A program made the position numbers and the translations under genes. A stretch of DNA of 10,133 bases from DATMXS01 sp050260275 (GTDB lineage Bacteria > Acidobacteriota > Terriglobia > Bryobacterales > Bryobacteraceae). How positions within the stretch are numbered: position 1 is the first letter of the stretch; each line of letters starts with the position of its first letter. A model generated the notes under the pieces. It had not been told where the DNA came from. It worked only from the letters and a program-made list of their open reading frames with translations, and did not search any database. The DNA is taken from contig JBLNBX010000201.1 in assembly GCA_050260275.1 (NCBI GenBank), positions 1 to 10,133 of the forward strand. Direction: 5' to 3'. Shown in pieces: positions 9,508 to 10,133 of the stretch.

Positions 9508-9521
9508 CTGGGTCACTCCTT
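9508..9521 (-). promoter_or_regulatory. Ribosome binding site that fixes the start of the cysteine-rich gene
   Basis: On the minus strand, AAGGAG lies 8 nt before ATG 9507 and overlaps the last codons of the upstream gene (its TGA is 9515-9513). The competing GTG at 9516 begins inside this site and has no ribosome site of its own. The arrangement suggests translational coupling of the two genes. Confidence 0.7.
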
Positions 9522-10055
9522 CCCTTTTGCCGGTTGCGGGCGGGGCTGCCGCGACAACGATGTCCGGCAGCGCTGGGCCTCTTCGTCCGCGGCGCGGAAC
9601 TGGATTTCGCGATCCGCGGCCAGCTCTACTATGTACTGCCTCAGTTGCTCGCGATCCGTGGCCCCCTGGGACATCAGATCCTGGAGGAGGTCGGCAACAG
9701 CCGGGTTCTGATACTTTCGTATACCCACCTGGAGAGAGCGCAGCATCTGGTCCACTGAATCCATGCGGAAGTAGGCGTCGAGCGCCAGCGTGAGCCTCTC
9801 GGGTTGCTCCGCGAGGGATTTGATGGTCGCTATGAGGTAGGCGAGTTCGGTGCGCACGCGGTCGACCTGCCCGGCGTAGCCCGAGGGCGCGTTCTTCCAG
9901 GTGGCGACGTCGATCTTCTCGAGAACCGGCTGGAACCGCCCCGCGTTTTCGGCAATCACCGTGAGCTGCTTACGGATCTCCCACTCGGGAGGCAGCCCCC
10001 CAACCTGCGCCCACACAGGCGCGATAGCGAGCAGCAAGGCGAGTGATCTCAGCAT
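9513..10055 (-). CDS. Exported alpha-helical protein of unknown function
   Basis: A 180-residue protein with an N-terminal signal peptide, MLRSLALLLAIAPVWA, followed by a likely signal peptidase I site (VWA before QVGG). The mature part, about 164 residues, is rich in charged and amphipathic helical stretches, with one cysteine and no internal membrane segment. It ends in a basic, Pro/Gln-rich tail (RQPRPQPAKGKE). I recognise no family or catalytic motif. ATG 10055 is preferred. An in-frame ATG at 10094 would add 13 residues, including a Glu just before the hydrophobic core, and would lie upstream of the transcription start implied by the TATACT box at 10102-10097. It leads a two-gene unit whose second member is the cysteine-rich small protein. 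It probably acts in the periplasm or cell envelope. Confidence 0.7.
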   Translation of the reverse strand: MLRSLALLLAIAPVWAQVGGLPPEWEIRKQLTVIAENAGRFQPVLEKIDVATWKNAPSGYAGQVDRVRTELAYLIATIKSLAEQPERLTLALDAYFRMDSVDQMLRSLQVGIRKYQNPAVADLLQDLMSQGATDREQLRQYIVELAADREIQFRAADEEAQRCRTSLSRQPRPQPAKGKE

Positions 10056-10096
10056 TTCCACAACCAGTTTCGCACGACCCGCGACTGCACTCATGC

Positions 10097-10102
10097 AGTA
10101 TA
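10097..10102 (-). promoter_or_regulatory. Candidate -10 box of the minus-strand two-gene unit
   Basis: TATACT read on the minus strand matches the -10 consensus at 5 of 6 positions. No good -35 is visible at 16-18 nt. Transcription would start near 10090, giving a leader of about 35 nt to ATG 10055. The gene is oriented away from the right edge, where no other start is seen, so a promoter is expected here. Confidence 0.4.
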
Positions 10103-10133
10103 CGCCCGCGTGCGTGCGAAAACGGTCGAAACG

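Overview
The window is GC-rich, densely packed bacterial chromosomal DNA. The best clue to its origin is an 808-residue orphan permease with two fused MacB/FtsX halves (6894-9320). This layout is the ADOP family (acidobacterial duplicated orphan permease), which is greatly expanded in Acidobacteriota, above all in the Solibacter/Bryobacter lineage. Acidobacteriota is therefore the most likely source; this rests on family recognition, not on a search.

Layout: (1) 2-97 is the 3' end of an unidentified plus-strand gene. (2) 119-1270 encodes a membrane acyltransferase (acyltransferase-3 family). A good intrinsic terminator overlaps its stop codon. (3) A short AT-rich block (about 1278-1330) probably holds the promoter of the next unit, followed by a perfect 7-bp hairpin in the leader. 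(4) 1383-6808 is a tight same-direction run: gyrA (DNA gyrase subunit A, TTG start), larE (ATP-dependent sulfur transferase, three-cysteine type), and the ATPase and membrane subunits of an ABC-2 exporter. Gaps are 17 nt, 2 nt and an 8-nt overlap, so co-transcription is plausible. (5) After an 85-nt gap comes the ADOP permease. (6) On the minus strand, converging on the permease with only 4 nt between stop codons, is a two-gene unit: an exported alpha-helical protein of unknown function (9513-10055), then a 60-residue protein with 11 cysteines and two histidines (9325-9507) arranged like an AN1/B-box zinc finger.

How the genes relate: gyrA is housekeeping. LarE supplies sulfur for the nickel-pincer nucleotide cofactor, but larB, larC and larA are not in this window. 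The ABC ATPase and permease form one exporter of unknown substrate. The acyltransferase and ADOP permease stand alone. No RNA genes, insertion sequences, CRISPR arrays or phage genes were seen, and no gene-free stretch exceeds about 115 nt.

Most of the window is ordinary. The parts most worth a second look are the cysteine-rich small protein paired with an exported protein, the orphan three-cysteine LarE, and the structured leader of gyrA.
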